Positions 24,361 through 32,019 are shown, numbered from the stretch's first letter. The stretch: 64,000 nt of DNA from Glycomyces dulcitolivorans (GCF_003265355.1 NZ_QFRW01000080.1:1-64000), one strand, 5' to 3'. Notes: generated by a model from the sequence alone, not told the origin. Made by a program: numbers and translations.

Positions 24361-24941
24361 GCGTCCTCCACGCCATCCGCTGCGGCGGGTACTCCGGCGT
24401 CGACCGCATCGCCGCCGCGACGGGACTCGACCCGGCCGCCGTCGAATCCGAACTCATCGACCTCGGGGTCGCCGGCCTCGTCACCCGCATCGAAGGCGGC
24501 GTGTGGGGCCTCACCGACGCCGGACGCGCCGCCGACGCCGAGAACACCGCCGCCGAACTCGACGCGGCCGGCGCCCGGCCCGCCGTCGCGGCCGCCTACG
24601 AGCGGTTCCTCGTCCTCAACCCCGAACTCCTCGACCTGTGCACCGCCTGGCAGCTGCGGCCCGTCGACGGCGTCGTCCGGGTCAACGACCATGACGACCT
24701 CGCCTACGACACCCGCGTCCTCGACCGCTTCGCCGACCTCGACGCCCGCGCCGCCGGCGTCTGCGCCGCACTGGCCGCGGCCCTGCCCCGGTTCGGCCGC
24801 TACCCGATCCGCTTGAGCGGGGCGCTGAAGCGCGTCGCCGCCGGGGACCTCGAATACCTCGCCGACGACACCGGCTCGTACCACGCGATCTGGGCCGAAC
24901 TCCACGAAGACCAGCTCGCGACCCTGGGGATTCCGCGGTGA
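24357..24941 (+). CDS. winged-helix-type protein coupled to a PPDK-like enzyme
   Basis: This is a 194-aa protein. Residues 1-65 look like a winged helix (VDRIAAATGLDPAAVESELI for the recognition region, then a GVWGLTDAGR wing). Residues 75-190 form a helical domain with no recognised family. Both ends overlap neighbours by GTGA, so it is translated together with the TetR-like and PPDK-like genes. It may be a regulator or partner of that enzyme. That role is inferred from context only. Confidence 0.75.
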   Translation: MSVLHAIRCGGYSGVDRIAAATGLDPAAVESELIDLGVAGLVTRIEGGVWGLTDAGRAADAENTAAELDAAGARPAVAAAYERFLVLNPELLDLCTAWQLRPVDGVVRVNDHDDLAYDTRVLDRFADLDARAAGVCAALAAALPRFGRYPIRLSGALKRVAAGDLEYLADDTGSYHAIWAELHEDQLATLGIPR

Positions 24942-26236
24942 GCTGGATCAGGACGATCGACGCGGCGACTGTTGAGGGCCCGGAGGTCTTGGGCGCCAAG
25001 GCCCACGGGCTCGCGCTCATGCACCGGCTCGGCCTGCCGGTGCCGCCCGCGGTCGTGGTGGTCGTGGAGGCGTGCCGCGAGTACCTGCGCGGCGGGAAGT
25101 TTCCCGACGGGCTCCGCGACGAACTCGCCGATGCCGTTGCGGGCCTGGGCGCCCGGCGCGTGTCGGTCCGCTCGGGCGCGGCCGTGTCGATGCCCGGGAT
25201 GATGGACACGATCCTCGCCCTGGAACCGACTGAGGAGGCGGTGGAGGCCGCCGTCGCGGCCGTCTTCGACTCCTGGAACGCCCCGCGCGCCCGCACCTAC
25301 CGCGACCTGAACGCCCTCCCGCACGACCTCGGCACCGCGGTCATCGTGCAGGCCATGGTCTTCGGCGACCGCGACGACCGCAGCGGCACCGGCATCGCCT
25401 TCAGCCGCGACCCCAACACCGGGGCGCCGGAGCCGTACGGCGACGTCCTGTTCGGACACCAGGGCGAGGACGTCGTCTCCGGCCGGACCAGGACGCTGCC
25501 GCTGCAGGCGCTCGCTGAGCGCAAGCCGGGGGTCTGGGACGGCCTGGTGGCTGCGCTGCACCGGATCGAGGACCACTACCGGGACGCCTGCTACACCGAG
25601 TTCACCTTCGAGTCCGGCGAGCTGTGGCTGCTCCAGACCCGGCCGGGCCGGTTCACCGGTGCCGCGGCGGTGCGGCTCGCGGTCGACCTCGCAGAGGAGG
25701 GCGCGATCACGAGACACGAAGCGCTGCTTCGGGTCTCGCCAGGCCATGTGAAGCTCGCGCGCACGCCCCGGATCGCAGGGGATCACGAGGTGATCGGTCG
25801 CGGCATCGGCGCCTGCCCCGGCGTTGCCTCCGGCCGGATCGCGACCACAGTGGAGGAGGCGATCCGGATGGCACCTGACGGGCCGGTGATCCTCATGCGG
25901 CCCGAGACCTCGCCCCACGACATGAGCGGCCTCGCGGTGGCCGCGGGAATCGTCACTGAGCGCGGCGGGCCCGCCAGTCACGCGGCCGTCGTCGCACGGG
26001 CCATGGGCAAGCCTGCGGTCGTGGGCGTCACCGGTCTCGATGCGGCCCAAGGTGAACTCGTCACCATCGACGGCACCAGCGGCGTCGTCGTGCGCGGCCT
26101 CGCCCCGGCCGTTGCGGACGCCGCCGCAGACCACCTGGAGCGCCTGCTCGCCTGGGCCGACGACGCCTCAGGTGACCGCACCCCGCGCGGCGAGGCCGAA
26201 CGCCTCGCTGCGGCCCGCGAGGCACTCCGCCGCTAG
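24938..26236 (+). CDS. PPDK-like phosphotransferase lacking the PEP-binding barrel
   Basis: This 432-aa protein is homologous to the first half of pyruvate phosphate dikinase. An ATP-grasp-type nucleotide-binding region (about 1-245) contains the PPDK motif MPGMMDTI (about 85-92) and LLQTRPGRFTGAA. A swivelling phospho-His domain follows (about 285-375), with GGPASHAAVVARAMGKP and catalytic His348. PPDK is normally about 880 aa; the entire C-terminal TIM barrel that binds PEP/pyruvate is missing. The gene ends in a clean stop and terminator, so this is not a frameshift. The phosphate acceptor is unknown. Confidence 0.85.
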   Translation: MSWIRTIDAATVEGPEVLGAKAHGLALMHRLGLPVPPAVVVVVEACREYLRGGKFPDGLRDELADAVAGLGARRVSVRSGAAVSMPGMMDTILALEPTEEAVEAAVAAVFDSWNAPRARTYRDLNALPHDLGTAVIVQAMVFGDRDDRSGTGIAFSRDPNTGAPEPYGDVLFGHQGEDVVSGRTRTLPLQALAERKPGVWDGLVAALHRIEDHYRDACYTEFTFESGELWLLQTRPGRFTGAAAVRLAVDLAEEGAITRHEALLRVSPGHVKLARTPRIAGDHEVIGRGIGACPGVASGRIATTVEEAIRMAPDGPVILMRPETSPHDMSGLAVAAGIVTERGGPASHAAVVARAMGKPAVVGVTGLDAAQGELVTIDGTSGVVVRGLAPAVADAAADHLERLLAWADDASGDRTPRGEAERLAAAREALRR

Positions 26237-26285
26237 GCCGCACTCGTAGCCCGCTCGCAGGGGAATCGTTGTCTCAGATGGGGAC

Positions 26286-26319
26286 TGTGCGGGACCGCGG
26301 CACGCCGCGGTCCCGCACA
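26286..26319. terminator. strong bidirectional hairpin between convergent genes
   Basis: A 15-16-bp perfect stem (26286-26301 with 26304-26319) lies 50 bp after the PPDK-like stop and 10 bp from the stop of the convergent phosphatase gene. Confidence 0.75.
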
Positions 26320-26328
26320 TCAGGTGCC

Positions 26329-26913
26329 TCAGGGCTTGGGTCCGCCTCCGAACCCGGTCCAGCGCAGCTCGTCCGGGAGATGCCCCATGTCGTTGAACAG
26401 GAGCACCCGCGGCGCTCCGCCCGAGGGGAAGTCGATCGCGGTGAGTGCGGTGTTCCCGCTGTTGAGCCCCAGCCACCGCTCGGGCGGCGCGTCCAGCGCA
26501 TGGCGCAGCATCCACGCCACCTGATAGGCGTGCGTGACCAAGACCTCGTGGACCTCTTCCGTTGCGGGCCTTGCGAATCGATGTGTCAGTGCTTCGGCGA
26601 GGCGCGCCCCGGACGCGGCCTCCTCCGCGTCGAAGCCGTCGAAGAACCCGGCCCACTCCGGGAGCATCGGGTCGGGGACGTGCGGCACGTGGTCGATCAG
26701 CTCCGCCGACTCCTGCGGCCGGACCCCGAGCCGCTCGCCGATGATCGCCGCCGACGCCGCCGCGCGCGACAGCGACGAGTGGTGGACGGCGTCGATCGGC
26801 AAGGCCGCCAACCGGTCCGCTAGCAGGGCCGTCTGCCGCCGCCCGGTGTCGGTCAGCTCCCCGAAGGGGTCCGCCTCGCCGTGCCTCACCAAGTACAGGT
26901 GCCTGGTCGCCAT
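26329..26913 (-). CDS. histidine phosphatase (phosphoglycerate mutase-like)
   Basis: This 194-aa protein of the histidine phosphatase superfamily has the N-terminal phospho-acceptor motif LVRHGEA (residues 7-13). A second catalytic His lies in VLVTHAYQV (about 130-138). GAGAGGAG lies before the ATG at 26913; the ten upstream in-frame codons are not needed. A perfect 8-bp-arm palindrome (26951-26967) lies upstream. The substrate (small phosphoester or phosphoprotein) is unknown. Confidence 0.88.
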   Translation of the reverse strand: MATRHLYLVRHGEADPFGELTDTGRRQTALLADRLAALPIDAVHHSSLSRAAASAAIIGERLGVRPQESAELIDHVPHVPDPMLPEWAGFFDGFDAEEAASGARLAEALTHRFARPATEEVHEVLVTHAYQVAWMLRHALDAPPERWLGLNSGNTALTAIDFPSGGAPRVLLFNDMGHLPDELRWTGFGGGPKP

Positions 26914-27324
26914 GGTGCCGCTCCTCTCGATCGAGATGCTCAATCCATTCAGATGATGTCATCATCTTAAATTGCGGCCTTCGCCCCGTTCCGCGCACCC
27001 CGTCCGTCCTGTGTGGGCCTGCGGCGCAACCGATCGCGGGCGGCGGTGTCGCTGTAGTCTTGACGCGTCTTGACGTTCTCTTGACGCATATCAACACGAC
27101 AGTGCCACAACTGAACGTCATATTGATCGAAGTTGATTGATTATGTGTGAATCGAGTCACTGGGAGTGTCCGTGTGGGAGGTCGCAGGCGTCTATGGGGA
27201 CAGACCCCTGAACCGTCATGCGGATTACCATTCCCGTTAACCCACAACGCAATAGCATTGGCCAACCATCTCGCGGAGGAGCGGTCACCGCTCCCGAAGG
27301 GCCGCGTGAGCACGAGGAGAGCAA
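26914..27324. promoter_or_regulatory. 411-bp non-coding region with a palindrome and a triple TCTTGACG repeat
   Basis: No gene is seen here. The region is AT-richer than its surroundings. AGATGATG-T-CATCATCT (26951-26967) is a perfect palindrome upstream of the phosphatase gene. Three copies of TCTTGACG start at 27058, 27068 and 27079 (10-11 bp apart, one helical turn). Each resembles a -35 element and could be an activator or repressor array for the gene starting at 27325. GAGGAGAG precedes that GTG. Confidence 0.5.
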
Positions 27325-27732
27325 GTGAGCGAGACCCCCGATCACCCTGAGCCGGCCGAGGAGTTCGATCTCGCGGCCTTCATGGCGGACTTCGAGAAGC
27401 GCATGTCCTCGCTTCGCGCTGAGGCCCAGCCGGTACGGCACCTCGTCGACGCCACCAGCGTCCGGATCGTCTCGGACGGCGGGGAAGTGGCGGTCACGGC
27501 GAACATCGCGGGCGCGCTCGTCGACGTCGAGTTCCTCCCGCCGTCGAAGTCGATGGCGCCGATCGAGCAGGCCGCCTTGGTCATCGAGACGTACGAGCAG
27601 GCGGCCGAGGCCGCCCGCGACCGCACCCACGACATCGTCGCGGGCTTCGTGGACCAGTCCGCCCGCACGCGCGAGCTCGCGCGCCGACTGGTCGAAGAGG
27701 CCCGCGAGAAGCGCACCGACCCCGAGCAATAG
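27325..27732 (+). CDS. YbaB/EbfC-like protein next to an ESX substrate locus
   Basis: This 135-aa protein has an acidic N-terminus, a beta-rich centre (SVRIVSDGGEVAVTANIAG, about 46-64) and two long C-terminal helices. This layout resembles YbaB/EbfC nucleoid-associated proteins and the EspL-like members found in ESX loci. The start is GTG with GAGGAG upstream. It points towards, and ends about 100 bp from, the end of the first ESX-substrate operon, which has its own YbaB-like first gene (30189-30578). Confidence 0.65.
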   Translation: MSETPDHPEPAEEFDLAAFMADFEKRMSSLRAEAQPVRHLVDATSVRIVSDGGEVAVTANIAGALVDVEFLPPSKSMAPIEQAALVIETYEQAAEAARDRTHDIVAGFVDQSARTRELARRLVEEAREKRTDPEQ

Positions 27733-27748
27733 CTCTGAAATGCCGAGG

Positions 27749-27774
27749 CCGCCAGACGCGTTCGCGCCCGGCGG
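27749..27774. terminator. imperfect hairpin between convergent genes
   Basis: CCGCCAGACGCG (27749-27760) and CGCGCCCGGCGG (27763-27774) pair with two mismatches. The hairpin lies between the YbaB-like gene and the end of the convergent ESX-substrate operon. Confidence 0.4.
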
Positions 27775-27834
27775 TCTAAGCGGCGCGAGGAGGGACCGGG
27801 CGGAGCCGCCGCCCTGGGTCCACCTCCGCAGGCC

Positions 27835-28101
27835 TCAGGACTCGGGACGGAAGTCGTAGTAGCTCATGTTGCGCGGCTCGACGAGGGCCTCCATGAACAG
27901 CTCGGGGTGCTCCGCCGTCACCAGCTTGCCGATCCGCTGCAGCAGAATGCCCTCCGTGAAGTACCCGCGGGCCATCCGCTCGTACTTCTCGTCGAGGACC
28001 TCGATCCCGACGCCCGCATCGGTCCAGGCGTACTCCGCGACCTTGCGCATGCCGCCGGGCTGGAGCGCGTAGAACCCGATCTTCCTGGGAATGCCACTCA
28101 T
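27835..28101 (-). CDS. 88-aa partner protein of the kinase-like ESX effector, possible immunity protein
   Basis: This small soluble protein of 88 aa (89 if the GTG at 28104 is used, which has the better Shine-Dalgarno spacing to AGGGAG) has no recognised domain. It overlaps the stop of the kinase-like gene (GTGATGA) and is the last gene of the operon. In the paralogous locus this place is held by a SUKH immunity gene. By that analogy it may neutralise or chaperone the kinase-like protein. No direct evidence supports this. Confidence 0.65.
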   Translation of the reverse strand: MSGIPRKIGFYALQPGGMRKVAEYAWTDAGVGIEVLDEKYERMARGYFTEGILLQRIGKLVTAEHPELFMEALVEPRNMSYYDFRPES

Positions 28102-29159
28102 CACGGATTCGTCTCCCTAATCACGTATTTCGCCCACACCTCGGTGATGCGCCCGGGCCAGGCGGCACCGGTGATCCCGCCGCTCTCCCGGACCTCGTCG
28201 AGCCGGTCGATCACGCCGTCGACCGCCGCGTCCTCCAACCCTAGACGGGACAGGTCGTCGCCGAGCTGGTCGGAGTCGACCCTCTCAAGGTCGAGGACGA
28301 GGCCCCGGTCGAGGTAGTGGCCGTAGTCGTTGGCGACGAAGTCGGAGCGGATGCCGCGGATCTGACCCCGGTCGAAGGAGTTCTCGTCCAAGGGGAAGGC
28401 GAGGCCGTGGTCGATGGGGACGATGCCGCCGTTCTCGTCGGTGAGGTAGTTGCCGGTGTGCCGGTCGCTGTTGCCGATCACGTAGTCGAACACGGCCATG
28501 CGCTGCTGCTCCGAGGTCGTGTAGTCCGCGGGGTCGTTGCTCGGGGAGTTCGGCATCGCCATGCGCTGCAACGAGCCCGGGCCGTCCGGCCCGTTCCACA
28601 TGGTGGTGGAGGGGGTGAGGCCCAGCCCGAGGTGCCGGTCCACGACCGAGGCGGCGACTTCGCGCGCGGCCATCCCCGATGGCGGAATCGTGTCCCACTT
28701 GCTCGTTTCCCCGGACGCGGGCTTGTAGAGCCCCTGCGACCCGTCCTCGAAGGTGACGATGTACGCCTCGTTGACGTGCGCGTGCGCGTTCATCGGAGAG
28801 ATGTCGGTGACCTGGAGGTCCATCGGGTCCGGCCAGGGCTCGGTGTGGTGCGGCACCGACGAATAGTCCGGCGCCGGTTCGGCGCTCTCGGTCGATGTCG
28901 TCGACGAATCCGGCGAGGACCGCGGGGCGGAGCCCGCGTTGGAGACGCGGGCGGCCGACAGCCGCTCCCTGGTCGCCCGGGCGTCGTCGGCGTGGCTCCG
29001 GCCGGCCAGGGGGCTGCGGGAGCGGGTGCGGCCGGTGGCGCCGGACCCGGAGGCGTCCGGGCCGGAGGGTCCGCTGCGGCGGTGGAGGCCGAAGAGCCCG
29101 AAGAGGATCGGGACGAGTGCGACGCGCAGGAGGAGTCGGTTCACGGCGGGGCCCCTCAT
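28101..29159 (-). CDS. PI3/PI4-kinase-like protein with ESX-locus N-terminus, putative effector
   Basis: This is a 352-aa protein (347 aa from the alternative GTG at 29144). Residues 6-28 form a hydrophobic basic-flanked segment shared with the nuclease toxin of the second ESX locus. Residues 29-105 are a Ser/Pro-rich linker. Residues 110-340 resemble the PI3/PI4-kinase-like fold: GLYKPASGE with Lys146, AAREVAASVVDRHLGLG, the catalytic loop DYVIGNSDRHTGN (225-237) and metal-binding IDHG (249-252). Key residues are present, so it may be active. The ATG overlaps the stop of the WXG100-like gene (ATGA). The substrate, and secretion itself, are inferred. Confidence 0.78.
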   Translation of the reverse strand: MRGPAVNRLLLRVALVPILFGLFGLHRRSGPSGPDASGSGATGRTRSRSPLAGRSHADDARATRERLSAARVSNAGSAPRSSPDSSTTSTESAEPAPDYSSVPHHTEPWPDPMDLQVTDISPMNAHAHVNEAYIVTFEDGSQGLYKPASGETSKWDTIPPSGMAAREVAASVVDRHLGLGLTPSTTMWNGPDGPGSLQRMAMPNSPSNDPADYTTSEQQRMAVFDYVIGNSDRHTGNYLTDENGGIVPIDHGLAFPLDENSFDRGQIRGIRSDFVANDYGHYLDRGLVLDLERVDSDQLGDDLSRLGLEDAAVDGVIDRLDEVRESGGITGAAWPGRITEVWAKYVIRETNP

Positions 29160-29863
29160 CCGAACAGGAGTTTGCGGAGGGCGGTCATGGAGTCGATGAG
29201 GCCGGTGAGCCAGCCGAAGATCTTGCCTACCCACTCCGTGATCCTCATGATCGCCTTGGGGAGGACCCATGCGAGGCCGATGCCGATGGTGAAGGCGACC
29301 TCGGCGGCCCAGGCGATGAGGGAGCCGACGCACTGGGCCACGAACTCGCGCACGAACTCCCGGACCATGGTCACCACCTGCCCGGCTCCTCGGGTGGCGT
29401 TGCCGAGCGCCATCGCGGTGCCGCCGATGCACGCGAGGGTCTCGGCGTTCGCGTCCGAGACGCCCCGGTAGGCGTCGGCCGCACTGCCGCTCCAGGCCTG
29501 GACCTCGCCGACGATCGACACCATTTGCTCGGACATCGCGAAGCATTCGTTCGCGACGTTGTCCCATGTCATCGCATGGGCCTCAACGAGAGTGGGATTG
29601 CCGGCGAGCATGTCGAGGGCGTCCTGGAGCGGCTGGGCGTGCTCGATGAGCCAGCCCACGCCGGCCGCGGCGAGGGTCCCGAGCGGGTCGACGACGGCGC
29701 CCACGGTCTCCAGGGCTGCGCCCAGGCCGGCGATGGAGCCGTCGATCCAGGAGCCGGAGCCGATCGCGGTCGCCAGGCCCGTGTAGGACTCGGCGATCCC
29801 GGCGCCGGTCATGGCGCCCTCGGTTGGCGGGACGGCACTTTCGGTGGAAACGAGGTCGGTCAC
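29156..29863 (-). CDS. WXG100/CpnT-N-like ESX substrate protein, locus 1
   Basis: This is a 235-aa protein. The helical N-terminal half resembles the WXG100-like N-terminal domain of CpnT-type ESX effectors: LIEHAQPLQDALDMLAGNP, then EAHAMTWDNVANE, then WSGSAADAYR as the WXG turn. Two or three hydrophobic helices follow (about 170-225), ending in LLFG. The start is GTG with GGAGGG upstream. It is strongly similar along its whole length to the locus 2 protein at 48751-49464. The next gene starts inside its stop codon, so the carrier and toxin parts that CpnT fuses are separate but coupled here. Confidence 0.82.
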   Translation of the reverse strand: MTDLVSTESAVPPTEGAMTGAGIAESYTGLATAIGSGSWIDGSIAGLGAALETVGAVVDPLGTLAAAGVGWLIEHAQPLQDALDMLAGNPTLVEAHAMTWDNVANECFAMSEQMVSIVGEVQAWSGSAADAYRGVSDANAETLACIGGTAMALGNATRGAGQVVTMVREFVREFVAQCVGSLIAWAAEVAFTIGIGLAWVLPKAIMRITEWVGKIFGWLTGLIDSMTALRKLLFG

Positions 29864-29877
29864 GGGGGTCCCTCCGC

Positions 29878-30192
29878 TCAGAGCAGGTCTTGGATGGCGC
29901 GGTACGAGTCGGCGACCGCCTCGTCCACGGCGTCGTAATCGTCCGCGGTGCCGCGCACCGCCTCGGCCAGGAGCTCGAAGTTCTCCTGCGCGATGGCGGT
30001 GAGCTCCTTCTGCTCGTTCTGGCGGTCCTCCAGCGTGGGCGGGAGGAACTGGCAGAGGACCCCGTACGCCTGGTCGTCCTGCGCGATCGAGTCGATGGCG
30101 CTGAGGACGGCGGCGAAGCGGTCCCGAATCGCGTCGATGCTGGCCGCATGGGTGCGCAGCTCGTCGGTGAGGACGCCGAACTGGTCGCTCAC
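29878..30192 (-). CDS. EspC-like type VII secretion substrate, locus 1
   Basis: This 104-aa helical-hairpin protein of the EspC (DUF2580) type has the motif FGVLTDELRTHAASIDAIRD at its start, AYGVLCQFLPP in the middle, and a C-terminal YDAVDEAVADSY that fits the ESX Yxxx[D/E] secretion signal region. The GTG at 30192 overlaps the stop of the YbaB-like gene (GTGA). The paralogue at 49481-49795 has exactly the same length. Confidence 0.85.
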   Translation of the reverse strand: MSDQFGVLTDELRTHAASIDAIRDRFAAVLSAIDSIAQDDQAYGVLCQFLPPTLEDRQNEQKELTAIAQENFELLAEAVRGTADDYDAVDEAVADSYRAIQDLL

Positions 30193-30578
30193 GACTCCTC
30201 CGCCTCGGGCTCGGGGAAGCGCATTTTGAGGGAGTCGACCAGGGCCCGGGCGGTGGGGGAGCCGGGTTCGAGGCGCTCCTCGACGGCGGCGCGGGCGTTG
30301 TCGATCAGGACCCTGCCCGCGCTCGCGTACGCCTGCATGAACTGGCGCTCGGCGTGGTGCGGCTGCATGCGCTGGAACTCGGGTTTGAACTGGACGCCGG
30401 TGACGGCTCCGGAGGAGTCGAGCTTGACGGCGCAGACCCCGTTGGCGTCCCACCCGACCGCGGTGACCGCCTGGACGGCCTCGGAGGCGGCGACGGCGTC
30501 GGCGGCCATCTTGTCGGCGCGCTCCTTCCAGTCCGCTATGGCGGACCGGGCGTCCTCAGGGGATTGGATATCGATCAT
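30189..30578 (-). CDS. YbaB/EbfC-like first gene of ESX locus 1
   Basis: This 129-aa protein has an N-terminal helix (residues 7-40), a central beta segment (AVKLDSSGAVTGVQFKPEF, about 49-67) and C-terminal helices, matching YbaB/EbfC-like proteins that often open ESX-substrate operons. GGAAGGGG precedes the ATG. It is coupled to the EspC-like gene. A DNA-binding or chaperone role is possible. Locus 2 lacks this gene. Confidence 0.7.
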   Translation of the reverse strand: MIDIQSPEDARSAIADWKERADKMAADAVAASEAVQAVTAVGWDANGVCAVKLDSSGAVTGVQFKPEFQRMQPHHAERQFMQAYASAGRVLIDNARAAVEERLEPGSPTARALVDSLKMRFPEPEAEES

Positions 30579-30681
30579 GCTTGTGCCCCTTCCGATTCAC
30601 TGGAAGTTCAGTGCGTATCCACAAGCTATCAAACGTGATCGGGTACGACTAGATGCGAATATCGTTGTACTGCAAGCGAAA

Positions 30682-30707
30682 CCGCCGGTCGCGTTCGCGA
30701 CCGGCGG
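30682..30707. terminator. bidirectional hairpin near the end of the alkanesulfonate monooxygenase-like gene
   Basis: CCGCCGGTCGCG and CGCGACCGGCGG (30682-30693 and 30696-30707) pair perfectly across TT. On the minus strand the hairpin follows the stop at 30728 and is followed by a short T-rich stretch. Confidence 0.65.
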
Positions 30708-30727
30708 CTTCGGGTGTGTCCAATCAG

Positions 30728-31792
30728 TCAGTCCTGCAGCAGCGGCAGCAGCTGGTCGCCCTGGCGCTCGATCTCCCGCAGGTACGGGGTGTCGGAGAGG
30801 ACGAAGTGGGTGATGCCGAGCTCCTGGTACCTGCGCAGGGACTTCGCCACGTCCGCGGGGGAGCCGACGAGCCACGTGGTGCCCGCGCCGCCGCCGCCGA
30901 ACTTCCCGGGCGTCGTGTACAGGTTGTCGTCGAGGACCTCGCCGCGCTCGGCGAGGTCGAGGAGGCGCTGCTGGCCGACCGCGGTGCGGCGGTGGGCGTC
31001 GCGCAGGTACTCCTGGTTGCCGGCGGCCATGGTCGCGACCTTCGCCTCCGCGTCGGCCCAGGCCTCCTCGGTCGTGTCGCGCACGAACGTGGTGATCCGC
31101 AGCCCGAATTCGAGCGGCGCGTGCTCGCGGCCGACCTCCTCGCTGAGCTTCTTGAGCCGCTCGATGCGCTCCCGCACGCCGCCCAGGGGCTCGCCCCAGA
31201 ACAGCTGCACGTCGGCCTCGGCGGCCGCGACCCGTTCGGCCGCTTCGGAAGCGCCGCCGAAGTAGAGCTTCGGATGCCTGCGCTCGCCGTTCACGACGGG
31301 CTTGAGCTCCAGGGACGAGTCCTTCACCTGGAAGTGCTCGCCCTCGAACGTCACGGACTCCTCGGTCCAGAGCCGACGCACGACCTGGATGAACTCCTTG
31401 GTGCGGGCGTAGCGGTGCGCCTGGTCGCCCTCGCTGTCGCCGTACGCGGCGAGGTTGTCCTGGCCCGAGACGATGTTGACCAGGACCCGGCCGCCGGTGA
31501 GGTGGTCGAGGGTGGCCGAGGCGGACGCGAAGTTCGCGGGGCGCCAGTAGCCGGGCCGGATCGCGATGAGGGGCTTGAACGTCGTGGTCCGGGCCGCGAG
31601 CGCGGTGGCGACGGTGAACGTGTCCGGGCGTCCCCAGCTGGTGCCGAGGAGCGCGCCGCCCCAGCCGTGGTCTTCGAGGGCCTTCGCGTGGCCCGTCAGC
31701 GTGTCCAGGCTGTTGTGGCCCTCGACCGTGTCGTCGCCGCGGTGGCCGGGGCGGGCCTGATTGGGGATGTACCAGAGGAATTCGGCGCTCAT
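30728..31792 (-). CDS. LLM-class flavin monooxygenase, SsuD-like
   Basis: This 354-aa protein is close to FMNH2-dependent alkanesulfonate monooxygenase. It has the N-terminal FLWYIPN strand, GHNSLDTLTGHAKALEDHGW, SWGRPDTFTVATALA, GGRVLVNIVSGQ and a C-terminal VGSPADVAKSLRRYQELGI. Such enzymes release sulfite from alkanesulfonates for use as a sulfur source. AAGGAGACAC precedes the ATG. It is divergent from the leader peptide and ABC operon and shares their 110-bp promoter region, which suggests common sulfur-starvation control. Confidence 0.88.
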   Translation of the reverse strand: MSAEFLWYIPNQARPGHRGDDTVEGHNSLDTLTGHAKALEDHGWGGALLGTSWGRPDTFTVATALAARTTTFKPLIAIRPGYWRPANFASASATLDHLTGGRVLVNIVSGQDNLAAYGDSEGDQAHRYARTKEFIQVVRRLWTEESVTFEGEHFQVKDSSLELKPVVNGERRHPKLYFGGASEAAERVAAAEADVQLFWGEPLGGVRERIERLKKLSEEVGREHAPLEFGLRITTFVRDTTEEAWADAEAKVATMAAGNQEYLRDAHRRTAVGQQRLLDLAERGEVLDDNLYTTPGKFGGGGAGTTWLVGSPADVAKSLRRYQELGITHFVLSDTPYLREIERQGDQLLPLLQD

Positions 31793-31864
31793 GTGTCTCC
31801 TTGCGGGGCATGGGGAGCCGGGCCTCGCGCCGAGGCGTCGCGCTGAGTATGGCCTAGCTCACTC

Positions 31865-31894
31865 TTGATTCTCTATTAATCCTATCGTTAAAGT
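31865..31894 (+). promoter_or_regulatory. candidate promoter of the leader peptide and ABC operon
   Basis: TTGATT (31865-31870) and TAAAGT (31889-31894) are 18 bp apart. Transcription would start at or near the ATG at 31902. The AT-rich segment 31861-31901 also holds a minus-strand TATACT for the divergent monooxygenase gene, so both promoters overlap and could share a regulator. Confidence 0.45.
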
Positions 31895-31901
31895 ATAGAT
31901 T

Positions 31902-31976
31902 ATGCGAACGCTGCTCCTCTACTCCCGGCGCGAGATCGATCTCGTGCACTTCGCCGGTGCGCTGTGTCGGCGCTGA
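31902..31976 (+). CDS. 24-aa putative regulatory leader peptide
   Basis: The short ORF encodes a peptide beginning MRTLLLYSRREIDLVHF and ending AGALCRR. It matches the pattern of actinobacterial leader peptides found upstream of sulfur-assimilation and ABC transporter genes (RRxIDLxRxxxAxCR). A single cysteine codon sits three codons before the stop. It lies 43 bp before the solute-binding protein gene. The inferred role is cysteine- or sulfur-responsive translational control, in which ribosomes slow at the Cys codon. It is too short for routine gene callers. Confidence 0.7.
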   Translation: MRTLLLYSRREIDLVHFAGALCRR

Positions 31977-32019
31977 TCCCCGATCAGACCCATGCCCATC
32001 GCACAGAAGAGACGCAGCA

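Noticed and set aside
24690-25300. Rifampin phosphotransferase reading of the PPDK-like gene
   Set aside because: The motifs MPGMMDTI and LLQTRPGRFTGAA are PPDK-type, and there is no room for a rifampin-binding domain between the ATP and His domains.
24938-26236. Pseudogene or truncated copy of full-length PPDK
   Set aside because: The frame is intact, with coupled start, normal codon use, complete His domain and a strong terminator after the stop; no barrel remnant follows.
29160-29567. Upstream extension of the kinase-like protein
   Set aside because: These codons are an Arg/His-rich shadow of the WXG100-like gene; the start at 29159 is coupled to that gene's stop.
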